From: Didymella arachidicola
Taxonomy: Eukaryota > Ascomycota > Dothideomycetes > Pleosporales > Didymellaceae
Direction of reading: 5' to 3'
DNA: 64,000 nucleotides
NCBI GenBank assembly: GCA_016630955.3
Contig: CM049990.2
Coordinates: 2,046,001-2,110,000 of the forward strand
A model generated the notes under the pieces. The model was not told the origin of the DNA. It made no database searches and saw nothing but the letters and a program-made list of their open reading frames with translations. How positions within the stretch are numbered: the stretch's first letter is position 1; each line of letters opens with the position of its first letter. Both the position numbers and the translations under genes were made by a program. Shown piece by piece: positions 43,964 through 54,571 of the stretch.

Positions 43964-44986
43964 GCCCTGGATTCCAAACCGCGGAAGAGGAGGAGAGGGA
44001 CAACGGGCAGCGTGAGTATGCTTGCGAGCAAGTGGGAGGAGATGAGCTTGTTGTGTGGGTTTCCTCCAGGCACAGCTTTCTCAACAGAGAAGGAGGTAGT
44101 GATGTGATACTGCATTTTCTAGCGAGCATGAAAATGATATTGATTTCGACTGACTGCAGCCCGCATGGGTATTGTGAGCGGATGAATTGACCCTGATCCA
44201 GGAAGAGCAGTATTGACTCTTGAGGACCCATCATGAATGGTGGATATGTTGAGGACTTACAGCCTTATATATCAACTGACTAGAGGAAAGCACCTGATGG
44301 CACTTCTTGATGCCGCTTGCACACAGCTTTTGTCAAACCGACAATTGAAGTCCAGACTCATGCGAGACAGAAGCACTTCTCCGTACTCTGGCCATCTCCG
44401 GACCCTCGTTTGTAGGTACGCTTCAGCCTTGAGCTACGATGCGTAGACTGCGCAGACTGAGACGGGGGCTCATTCTTACGCAGCTCTTGCGAGACTTGTC
44501 CAAACACGCCATGCTTTCGTGTCCCATAACAATCTGCATTGCCGGTATGTGGACGGCCCGCGCATGGCAGTCTTCGTAGAGGTAAGCGCTAGTTGCTAGC
44601 CGCGTTGTTAGCGCATCTGTCCTGCAGCTTCGTGCAACGTAAAGTCTGAGTCTCCTTTCCCTCTCCATCACCCCTCACTTATGTTCGTCGCACTTTCACC
44701 CGTAGGTTAGCGGTAAGGTGTATCTGGTTGATGACTACTCCAGGGGAGAGGGGAGGGGTTTGAATTGCACACTGCTACGTAACGGTGGCTCGATAGCTGG
44801 AAGGAAGATCGGACTGCAAGGCGGGTCACCCCAGTGCCACGAGCTGGGCTCGATGCTCGTCTATGCAGGGCTGATCACTGACCACGTCAGGCTGTCCGCC
44901 TCGGGAGAAGGCGTTGCGGTTAATAAGGATGCCGTTGTCTCTCTCCAAAGATTAGCCTTGCTGAATGTCTAGCTTAGCTATGCAAC
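43964..44986. other. intergenic, nothing seen
   Basis: About 1 kb between two plus-strand genes. I found no protein-like frame and no clear tRNA or other RNA structure. Confidence 0.5.
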
Positions 44987-46847
44987 ATGAAATTAGAGCT
45001 ACTATTCAGCTTGTTACCTACAGTCGTTTTTTCCGCATCAGTACCAGCATGCCGATGCGTAAGCTTGATGCTCCATTCTACTGTTATTCGCTGACATGCC
45101 TGGAGGGCCCAGAAGACAAGTGTTGGCCATCAGAGACGGTGTTGAAAACATTTGACTTGCTTTTGGGTCATCGCTTGATCAAGACCTCGCCCCTGGCCGA
45201 ATCATGTTATCCTGGACCTTATGAGAATCGAACAAAGTGTAACTATGCTAATGCCAATTGGCCAACGCAGATTTTCCACACCTCCCAGCCACTTGGTCTT
45301 GCTCATCCTTGGAACATTACCTGTCCACCCGTCAACTATGCAGCCGGAGAGCAACCGGGCTCTTGTACACTCGGCCCAAATCCAAGATATGCTGTCAACG
45401 CTACAACTGTCGATCATATCCGAGCAACGCTAGCTTTCGCAGCTCTGCAAAACATTCGGCTCGTCGTCAAAAGCACAGGCCATGATCTACTTGGCCGCTC
45501 GGATGGGTATGGTAGCATTGAGCTATGGCTGCGTCACTTTCGTAATGGCGTCGTCTTCCAGCCGACCTTCCTTCCCACCGACAAATGTTCAAAATCGGTA
45601 TGGAAGGGTGGTGCTATCAAGATCAATGGAGCCTATCAATTCACAGACGTCTATGCTGTGGCCAAGCAAAACAATGTCATTGTAGTTGGCGGAGGTGCAC
45701 CATCGGTTGGCGCAGTCGGTGGGTGGCATACGGGAGGAGGTAAGCCCCGGCGCTCTTGGCACAGATATGTGCATTCTGACCTTGTGTAGGACATGGACCG
45801 GCCTCTCGCAACTATGGTGTAGGCGCTGATCAGATCCTCGAAGCTGAAGTCATTTTGTCCAATGGTCTGATCGTCACAGCCAACGCGTGCCAAAACTCGG
45901 ATCTATACAGAGCTCTTCGCGGTGGAGGCCCTGGCTACGGGGTCATACTCAGTTTCACAGTCAAGGCCCACCCAAACGTCAAAACCATTGCTGTTCAGCG
46001 GCTCGAGATCGCTCCGAGGACTTCCAACGCATCTGCTGTTCTCGATGCTATGGCCATTATGTTCCAGAGCTTCCCCGATATCAACGATGCGGGCTTTGCT
46101 GGCTACGGCTACTGGGCAATCAATGGCTACCAGCCCCTGTTCAGAAATACATCTGCAGGCTATTATCATGACCTCTGGAACATTGGTAACGACACGGCGA
46201 CGGCTAAGGCATCTTTTGCCCCGGTACGCAAAAGGCTCGACAAACTCCAGGAGATCGTCACTGTCAATGAAACCTATAAGGAGTACTCAGATTACTGGTC
46301 CATGTACGAGTCGGAATCAAGCTTGAACGATCCCGTCGGCGTCACTGCAGTCATCTCCTCCCGTCTCTTCGATAGGTCATCCGTATCCAGCTACTCAAAG
46401 GTCCGCGACACTCTCCCGACAATCATCGGCCCTGCAGAAGAAATGGGCCAGAACACTATCCTGCTCGTGTCCGGCGGTCAAGTCGCCAATGATGCAACCG
46501 ACCCCTACTCTGGCCTACACAAAGCATGGCGCACATCTCCTTTCATGAGTATCGTCGGTCGCGGCTGGTTGCCAGGATCCAGCGAAGAGATCAAAGCTTA
46601 CATCAGGAGCGATGTCACAAATGTGAAGGGCGCGGCGATGAAGGCCCTTGCGCCTGACACTGGGGGCTACATGAACGAGGGCGATCGACTCGATCCCGAG
46701 TGGCAGAAGACCTTCTATGGTTCGAACTATGCGGTTCATTTGGCAACCAAGCGGAGGTATGATCCTCTCGATCTGTTTTACTGTCCTACATGTGTTGGCA
46801 GTGAACGGTGGGTGGAACGGCCGGATGCACCCCTTTGCCGTGCGTAG
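44987..46847 (+). CDS. secreted BBE-like FAD-linked oxidoreductase
   Basis: Exons 44987-45058, 45106-45739 and 45790-46847 encode 587 residues; introns are 47 and 50 bp. Exon 1 gives a signal peptide (MKLELLFSLLPTVVFSASVP) followed by CRC, joined in phase to GPEDKCWPSE, the usual start of this family. The FAD_binding_4 domain has KSTGHDLLGRS with His at about 150 for covalent 8-alpha FAD attachment, then VVVGGGAPSVGAVGGW and HGPASRNYGVGADQILEAEVI. The BBE C-terminal segment is less clear: the protein ends at YDPLDLFYCPTCVGSERW, where intact members show the same CPTCVGSE phrase. The second attachment Cys of bicovalent enzymes is replaced (Ala-Pro-Ser). Such enzymes oxidise sugars, alkaloids or other secondary alcohols with O2, giving H2O2. 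Confidence 0.88.
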
Positions 46848-47552
46848 CTTGAAATGTTATCTGAGTGCTAGATATGACCACCGATGAGATCGGCCGGATC
46901 TGTCAAATACTTTTGTTGAGTCTTTGAAGGTGCTTATTATCCTTTCAGGTGGCTGTTTGCGGGGTGCTTTATTGCTGAGCCGACTACCTTGACCCTACCA
47001 AGACAACGCCAGCCTTTCGACACAATCGCTTGATAGCTTCAGAAGTAAAATGTGGCTTATGATGCTTAGTGGCTGATACCTAGATGAAGTAAGCCTCACG
47101 TGACCTAAGAAAGCAAATACAGAATGTTGGCACTATAGCCAGAGTTCCAGAGCCAATCTCTCAACTCTACGTGGTAGCATCCAACCCCTCCAGTCTATCT
47201 GTCGCTCACTTTAGCAATTGGAGTTTACCTGCTAAAGTTGTGGAGGTGATGAATGGCCGCCTCGCTTGAAGATGCCCAGGAAACCTCACCCAAGATCTGG
47301 CCCAGACTATCCACCTTGCGTCACAATCTCATTTCGACGCGATTCATGATCGATTGCTCCATCGCGCGCAGATTCGTGATGACCGTTGCGCACCTTCCTA
47401 TCAAAGGTGCACAAAGCCTACCTGCCTCTATAGGCTAGAGATCGTCGTGCAAAATGGGGTACTTAGTGTCTTGCCCAGCGGCCACAACGTGAAATTGTCG
47501 CGCGTTTGATAACTTGTCTCCGATTTCTGTAAGACAATTCAACTGCACAACA
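46848..47552. other. intergenic, nothing seen
   Basis: About 0.7 kb between two plus-strand genes for secreted proteins. No gene, RNA or repeat noticed. Confidence 0.5.
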
Positions 47553-48614
47553 ATGGGCATCATTAGTACAATCTTAGCAATGGGCAGATTACTTTTAGCA
47601 GCATCGGGATCCGTGCTGCCACGCAACTACCCAACGGGCAAGCCTCTGACCTGGGACATCAAACCAACAAACAGCATCCAGCAACTCCGAGGCCTCTCTC
47701 CTATCTCACGCGAAGTTGTATGGGTGTCAGGAACCAACAGTACCGTCCTACTCACCACCAATCGCGGCACATCATGGACCGACGTCTCCCCTTCCCTCTC
47801 AGAAAACTCCACACTCTTCCAGTTCCGCGACATCGAGGCCTTCTCCTCAAAATCCGCCGTTGTCTTATCGATTGGCCAGGGCAATGCTAGCCGGATCTAC
47901 CAAACCACCGACAGCGGACGAACCTGGACGCCAACTTTCATCAACACGGAACCAGCCGCGTTCTATGACTGCATGGCATTCGAGAACAAGAAGCATGGTC
48001 TTGCGATGAGTGATCCTGTAGATGGGAAGTTCAGGTTGATCGAGACATGGGATAGCGGAGCGACGTGGAAAATTGTTGATTCTGCTGGCATTCCTGCTGC
48101 GCTGACTGGCGAGTTCGGATTTGCAGCCAGCGGGACCTGTATTGAAGCCGCTGCAGGACGATGGTACATTGCGAGCGGCGGTGTGGATCCAGGACGCATT
48201 TATCGAAGTGATGACGGCGAGAGATGGAAGGTTAGCAACAGCTCGATTGCGGGCGGTGCCGCGGCTGGTGTGTTCTCTGTCAGGTTCAGGGATGAGAAGA
48301 ACGGGATCGCTGTTGGTGGGGATTATGAAAAGCCAGCAGGAAATGATGACAACGCTGCATGGTCGAAGGATGGTGGGAAGACTTGGCACAAAGCACAGAG
48401 CTTTCCCGGAGGCTACAGATCTGGCGTGTCTTGGGTTCCTGGACGAGGGCAGACCGCCGTTGCAGTGGGCACATCGGGGTCAGACATTACGTACGACGGC
48501 GGCAAGAATTGGCAGACAATTGGAAACGGAACGTTTGATGCGATAGAGTGCTTCAGCAAAGATACCTGTTGGGCATCAGGTTCAGGCGGCCGGGTCGCGC
48601 TTCTGCAATTATGA
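47553..48614 (+). CDS. secreted BNR/Ycf48-like beta-propeller protein
   Basis: An intronless gene of 353 residues. The N terminus (MGIISTILAMGRLLLAASGS) looks like a signal peptide, so the start at 47553 is used. The body consists of repeated Asp-box units: TNRGTSWTDVSP, TTDSGRTWTPTF, TWDSGATWKIVD, SDDGERWKVSN, SKDGGKTWHKAQ and YDGGKNWQTIGN, at roughly 40-60 residue spacing. These form a six- or seven-bladed propeller like plant and bacterial Ycf48 and sialidase-fold proteins. None of the catalytic residues of sialidases can be assigned. Fungal databases often label this family oxidoreductase without evidence. The function is unknown; a secreted binding role is plausible. It is convergent with the pectinesterase gene. 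Confidence 0.8.
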   Translation: MGIISTILAMGRLLLAASGSVLPRNYPTGKPLTWDIKPTNSIQQLRGLSPISREVVWVSGTNSTVLLTTNRGTSWTDVSPSLSENSTLFQFRDIEAFSSKSAVVLSIGQGNASRIYQTTDSGRTWTPTFINTEPAAFYDCMAFENKKHGLAMSDPVDGKFRLIETWDSGATWKIVDSAGIPAALTGEFGFAASGTCIEAAAGRWYIASGGVDPGRIYRSDDGERWKVSNSSIAGGAAAGVFSVRFRDEKNGIAVGGDYEKPAGNDDNAAWSKDGGKTWHKAQSFPGGYRSGVSWVPGRGQTAVAVGTSGSDITYDGGKNWQTIGNGTFDAIECFSKDTCWASGSGGRVALLQL

Positions 48615-48751
48615 GCAGAGCTAAATATCGCGTCAAGATAGGGACATAGAGGGTCTCTGACGTTAAACGAACTTGAGATTCTCTCGCCTCTTTGTGTATA
48701 TATAAACATTAAACAGTATGTACAGATAAGAAGCGCAAGCGTGCGAGCTGT

Positions 48752-49772
48752 CTACTCGCAGGCTTGCGCGTTTTTAGCCACCTTAGTAGCAGTGGACCAC
48801 ACAGTAGAAGTGCTCTTCGCCACTACAGTCTTCGTGCCTGGGGCTGCCGTGACTGTGCTCGTGGCAACACTGCCGCCTTGTGTGATTGTTTCGTATACAG
48901 TTTTGGTGCTGACCGGGAGGATGGTGCGGATTGTCGAAGTGACGTCTGAAGATTTCGTGACAGTGATGGTCTCCTGCGCAGCAGTGACCACTTGAGTCGA
49001 TGTGCGAGTTTGCAGGATACTGAGCGTAACAGCCTCGGGCGTGAAGGTCTGCAACTGCTGCTGCGTGACGTAACTGTTCGACAAGACCGTGACCGTGGAG
49101 GCCTTCAGAGTCGTAGTCTTGCCAATTGTCTTCGTAGATGTCTCGGTGATCAAGGCAGTCGAGCCAGCCTGAGCGATAGTTGTGGTCTTGACAAAAGATG
49201 TCACGCTCAGAGTACTAGTGGCGCCAGGCTGTGTGTATGTCTTGATCGTAGCAATGGACGTCTCAGTGATAAAAGCAATCGATCCAGCCTGCCTAGCTGT
49301 AGCGGTCTTTACGAAGCTGGTGACTTCAGTACTGATGATGATTGTGGTAATGCTGGCAGCGGCGCGTGGAATGATAGCACCACGTCGTACCAGGGGGGCA
49401 GGTTCGGTGGGAATGCAAGACTCGGTGACGGTGGTCTTCTTTGTGACCTTCTTGAGCGAAATACTGCTGACAGTAACCGAGCTCTTGGCTTTGATGGTCG
49501 TAGTCTTTGTGCTGCTGGGCTCTAGCGATATGGTCATCTTACTCGTAGTGGAAGTGCCTTTGCGTGTAATCCTACTCGTGACGGTAATAGTGGTGCCTTC
49601 ACTCTGCGTGATTGTAGTACGCTCAGGGCTCATAGTCTGCGCCGAAAGAACCGCAGTCGTGCCCTTGATCGTCGAGGTTGAAGCCTTCACAGTTGTAGTC
49701 CCACCGATTACTGTGGTCGCTTTGACAACGCTAGTTTTGGTGACAGGATCTGGAGTGATTTTAAGGCCTGCG
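48752..49772 (-). pseudogene. frame-shifted Thr/Ser/Val-rich C-terminal tail of the pectinesterase
   Basis: This minus-strand frame of about 340 codons continues the Thr/Ser/Val-rich composition of the pectinesterase tail (TTVKASTSTIKGTT, SSTKTTTIKAKSSVTVSS, TEVTSFVKTATARQAGS, ending KNAQACE) but lies one base out of phase. The in-frame stop of the upstream gene is at 49761-49763. The overlap of the two frames (49761-49867) includes an A5 run (49773-49777 on the minus strand); with four A's the frames would join. I found no GT-AG pair of the right phase within the last 110 bases. It is either a real disabling indel, an assembly error, or a tail that is no longer translated. It contains two similar segments (TSFVKT-T-A-AGS-A-ITETS) as an internal duplication. 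Confidence 0.6.
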
Positions 49773-52700
49773 TTTTTCTTTAATAACAAGCGTAGATGTC
49801 GAGGGGACGTCCGGCGCAGTATATGAGATGGTTGCAGTCTCTTTGGCAACCTCGGTCTTGACGACATCGGTGGCCGTAAGCGATACAGTTGATGTGATCT
49901 TGACCACGGTGGTGGATGTGACGTCAGATGCGGTGATGGTAGTGCTTGCTGTGAGCTTGACGATAGCTGTGGTAGTTGTGTAAACGATGACGACTGGCAG
50001 CGAAGAGGCGGATACGAGACCCGACGCTACGGAAGCTGAGGATATGCTGGCAGCGCTGGAGGCTGACATGATCGACGAAGATGCGGTAGCGCACGTCTGT
50101 GCCGAGCCAATGCCGACAGTAAAGGGCTGGGTGTCTACACGGGAGAAATCAATGAACTTTGTAGAAGCAAAGAAGTTGCCAAGCTGGAATTGCACAACGT
50201 CTGCGTCCGAAAGCTGCTGAGAGAACGAGGCACGACCGCAAATGTTTGAGCCGGGTCCGTAGTTGTGGTACTCTCCAAAGGTTATGCCGATCGTGTTGGG
50301 TGTCGACTTGGACCACTGGTTCCATCTAGCGGGACTGATCATGGAATCGAGGTAACAGTCGACGAATGCCACACGTGCATTGCTGTTCCAAGGCCTGCCG
50401 AGTCCGATGTTTTTGAAGGGACCGGTACCGGGTGCGGGCGTCAGAGTACACTGATCAAAGACAAGGCCGCCAGCGGTAGTGTTCAGGGCTCGCTTGTCTG
50501 CGGTTATGGAAATTCCGTCCTCATTGGGCGAGATTGTGGAGTCGGGGAAGTAGGCTGCCCCATTGCCAAAGATGAAGTCGACGTTTCCTTCGATGTACGT
50601 CTTGAATGTGAACAGGTATCCTGAGATGTCCAAGGTATCCTGGTTGCCATAAATTTGACAGCTATACAAGGCAGCATACTTGCTGTTCTTCACCGCAAAG
50701 CCCAATGAGGCAATGTTCTGAGTGGTACCAGCCGTGTTACGGAAGTTGATGTTATAGGCGTAGAAATAGTTGCCAGTGGCGTACACCGTCGCTCCATCGG
50801 TGTCGCTGCCCTCTGTGCCCTGAGTATCGATGCCGTGATTGAACTCAATCGAAACCTGATTTTGCGAGTAATCATCTGTTGCATTACTGTAGCCCACGAA
50901 GATGGTCGTGCCAGACTTGTTAACGACGAGCTGCTCGTTATACACACCAGGGTAAATGAAGATGGTGGCATTGGTCCTACTGGAGGCTAGCGCAGCGTTC
51001 AGAGCATCCTGGATAGTTTGATAAGTAGTCGTACCGGCGACAGGGGCCTTGGAAACAACGAGGGCACCAGCTGGCGGAGTTGTGCCGTCCACGGTAGAGT
51101 TTCCGCCCACAGTGATGTTCGTTGGCCCAGAAGGCACTAAGGTAGCAGGGATTGGGGTGATAATAGAATTCCAGTAAGTCATGTCAATCCACTCCGTCGA
51201 GTCCATTACCGAATCCAGTGAGTAAATGTCTGATGTTAAGAGTGTTGCAAAGCCGAAGGCCTGGCGAGCGGCAACGTTGTTCTCCCAGTTCGAAGGACCG
51301 CTATTGTTGAATTCAGCGAACGTGATGTGTTCTGTTCGCGGATCGGTGGCGCTCCAGATCTTCCACCCTGCGGGTGCAATGGTCGAGTCGATGTAGCTAT
51401 TCTTGATGACGACCAGAGCATACGCAGAGTATGGACGACCCAAGTAAACTTTGTTCGTGAGATCATCCGCAACACCCGGGGCGGTCGTGAACAGGCAATT
51501 GTCGAAGATGTAACCTCCAATAGCAGAAGCTGAGGCTCTACTGTGGGCAGTGATAGCAGAAGACTTGCGTTTGGCGCCAATCGTGCAGCCTTTGAAGTAG
51601 GCCTTGGAGTACCCCCAAATGAAGTCAATTGCACCACCAATGTAGCAAGACTCGTAGTATTGGTAGCCCGTGGTGGCGCCAGTGAGCAGATTGTTCTGCC
51701 AGCCGTCGAACGAGCAGCCATAGAACGCGCTGTCATTAGCGTAAATGGAGGCTGCAAGCGTCACATAAGACGCTTCGGCACCATCGAAATTGTCAGCGTT
51801 GATCATAGCAATGTTGTAGAAGCTAATGCGGCTTGAAGCTGTCTGTACAGCGGCAGTCTCAGCATCCGAGTGTCCGGCAGGAAGCGGAGAGACAGAAAGA
51901 CCGCGCGAGAACGTGATTGTGACGGTGTTATCCTTGTATGATTGTCCTGAACTGCCGGCCGTGTGACCGATAATCCTAACAGCACCAGGACGATTGATAG
52001 TAGGAACCTGCTCGTTGTAGCTGCCGGAATAAAGGAAGATGGTCTGGTTTGTGTTGTCTTTCGGCAGGGACGCAAGAGCAGCGGTGAGATTCATAAACGA
52101 GGCGTTGTAGCTTCCGTCTACTGAGACGATAACGGCATTGGCTGGTGAGACTACACCGCTATTAGGATGAGTATTGACGGTGGAAGACATTGTACCAATC
52201 GGGGAAGTCGTTGTGTTGGTTGCAGGTGAAGGTAATGTTGACGGACCGGTCAAGCTGTATGACGGAACGTAATTATAAGCGGTCTGGTCGAGCCAAGAGG
52301 TGTCGCCTATCCAAGCAGCAAGCTCGTACTGCGAAGCTTGAGAAGCTGTCAAGTTGGTCGCGAAGCTAGCGCGCTGCGTGTTTTCTTGCCATGAACCAGG
52401 ACCAGTATTTGCGTGCTCGCCAAACGTGACTATAGACTGTTAGTTTGAAGAATTTGTGAGGAAGAGACGTCCCATACCTCCGGAAGTCTGAGGACTGCTC
52501 GTACTCCAGACCGACCAGCCAGCGGTGGAGATGTGTTTGTCGATGAAGCAATTGGTGTATACTGCAATTGAAAACTCGGAGTAAGGACGTCCCAGGTAGC
52601 TTAAGCCGAACGAGCTGCCGTAGGTGGAACTGTAAGTGATAACAGAACGATCAAAGACATATCCTCCGACCGTAGTGGCAGTTTGACGAGATTGCGCCGC

Positions 52701-54571
52701 GACACAAGCACCAGGGGTGTTCGAAACGATCATGCATTGATGGAAAAAGGCGGTCGAGAAACCCCAGATGAAGTCGACAGACCTTAGACTGATTAGTTTA
52801 TGTTGATTAGGATGCCATGAAGTGGGAGTAATACCCTTCAATATAGCAGTTAGAGAAGACCTGAGTACCCTTGTTGGCCAACAAAATATCCTGGAAGCCA
52901 GTGAAGGAGCATCCGTATGCGGCAATGTTAGCTCCATAGAAGTCGGCGGCCAAAGCAGCGGTGTTCTTTGTTTGCGGGTAGACATTGGCAAAGTTGATGT
53001 TATAAAACGCCAAGCCTGAATTGTCGTAGACCTTCTTCGCGTTGATGACTGGTGTATTCTCGTCTTGACCGGCGGTAGTCAAGACACCGTTCGAGGTCTG
53101 GATCGTCACTTGATTTTGAGTGTAGTCGCGAGTACTGTTAGTAGCTCCGACCAGTGTTACCTTGCCCTTGGGAGTTATCGAGATTTGCTCGTTGTAGACG
53201 CCAGCTCCAATTTGAATGGTGTACGCCTTGGAATCGTTGGGTAGGGCAGCTATTGCGGCGGACACGTTCTGATAGTCACAGAGACCTGGGGTTTTCGACA
53301 CAGTTAGTGTTGCGGTCAGCGCGCATGACACTGCTGTCGGTGAGGCAGTCACCGAGGTAGTGGCGTTCGAGGTGCTGGAAGGCAAGATCGAGGCAGTCGA
53401 AGCGGTAACCGAAGAAGTTGCAACAGCTAAAAGCTGCGCGGCATCAGATTCAGCGATGGAAGACAAGATCGAGGAGTCGATCCATGAAGTCGAAGAGCTA
53501 CCATAAGGAGGGAAAGCAGTCCCGAAAACCCTGTCGATTGTGTACGGCGACACTTGTTCGGTCGTGAGCAGGTTGTCGTACGAGGGGCGGGTCACCGCAT
53601 TGCTGGAGTAAGACCCAGCGCCCGTGCTGGCAAATTCGCCGTAGAACGACGAAACAGTGGCGGCCGTGGGATGAAAACCCTGTGTCGAGATGAGGCTACC
53701 CATTACGACATTGCGGTAGATAACGGTGGCACCAGCGCCGTTCGGCGCAGCTAAGTACACACCAGTATTGCTGGAGCCTGCCTTTTGCTCGATGGAGCTT
53801 GAATTAAATACAACGGTCGAGTTGTAAAAATTGGTGCCCACGTTCGCGCCCTTGGAGTATACGATCGACGCACCTGAAGAGAGCGGGACGATCTTGGACT
53901 TGTAAACGTACATCGAAGGGACATTGTAAAAGATCTTGTCCGTTCCCTCGATCCTAGAGTTGGCAAAGATGGTCAGACCGTATGATGCTGTAACAGCAGT
54001 AGCTCCTGTGGAGACAATGGAACATCCATAGAACGCGATGTTACTGCCCCTGAGAGACACTGCAACTGCATTGGCTGTCGAGGCTGTGGTAACGAAGTCA
54101 ATCTTCTTCAGCGTCACACCTTTTGTATTACTTGTGCCAATAGTGAGTGGAGCAACAGTGTTAGAGATGACAACTTGATTCTGGGACCAGTCTGTGGCAG
54201 CGGTGGCAGTGGCACCAACAAGAGTGACTGTTGCGGTCCCATAGATAGTAACCGCTTCCGTGTAAGTACCTGATCATGATCAGTGTTGACTGAAGCGACA
54301 GGACGTTGACAAGGTCACCAGGTAGGCTTGTCACAGTAGGAACGCCGTTGTTTTGTGCTGCATTGATGGCTGCGTTGATGGCGGTGTATTGACCCGAGCC
54401 GTCCAATGCCACAGTAACGGCCGAACTGGCACTGCCGATGGTCGCTGAAGAGAGCAACGCTGAAGACACACGTGACGCGACTGCACTTAATGAGGTGACT
54501 GTCGAGTTCGATTGAGCAGGGGACTGAGCGGCCGCTAGCCCGATCAGGGCAGCAAGGGGAGAGAGTCGCAT
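49761..54571 (-). CDS. multidomain pectinesterase: four tandem CE8 domains
   Basis: Exons 54571-54319, 54269-52835, 52782-52478 and 52429-49761 encode 1553 residues; introns are 48-52 bp and in phase. A signal peptide (MRLSPLAALIGLAAAQ) shows secretion. Four CE8 beta-helix domains follow. Domain 1 (about 50-330) is degenerate: no QD motif, DKIFYN for DFIWG, and LAAPNG for LGRPW. Domain 2 (about 400-680) keeps FQDIL, SVDFIWG and YLGRPY. Domain 3 (about 760-1070) has WQNNL instead of QD-, but keeps AIDFIWG and YLGRPY. Domain 4 (about 1119-1435) is canonical: NQDTL, NVDFIFG, LGRPW. CE8 enzymes demethylate pectin using two Asp, an Arg and Gln residues. Normal fungal enzymes are single domains of about 330 residues. 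A Ser/Thr/Val-rich tail follows and continues out of frame. Confidence 0.9.

Noticed and set aside
44690..44780. Possible tRNA-like stretch
   Set aside because: A GGTTTGAATTGC segment looks slightly like a T-arm, but no acceptor stem or anticodon arm can be paired around it.
49182..49826. A 214-codon hydrophobic plus-strand frame
   Set aside because: It is antisense to the low-complexity Thr/Val tail of the pectinesterase; Thr/Val codons read backwards give hydrophobic residues.
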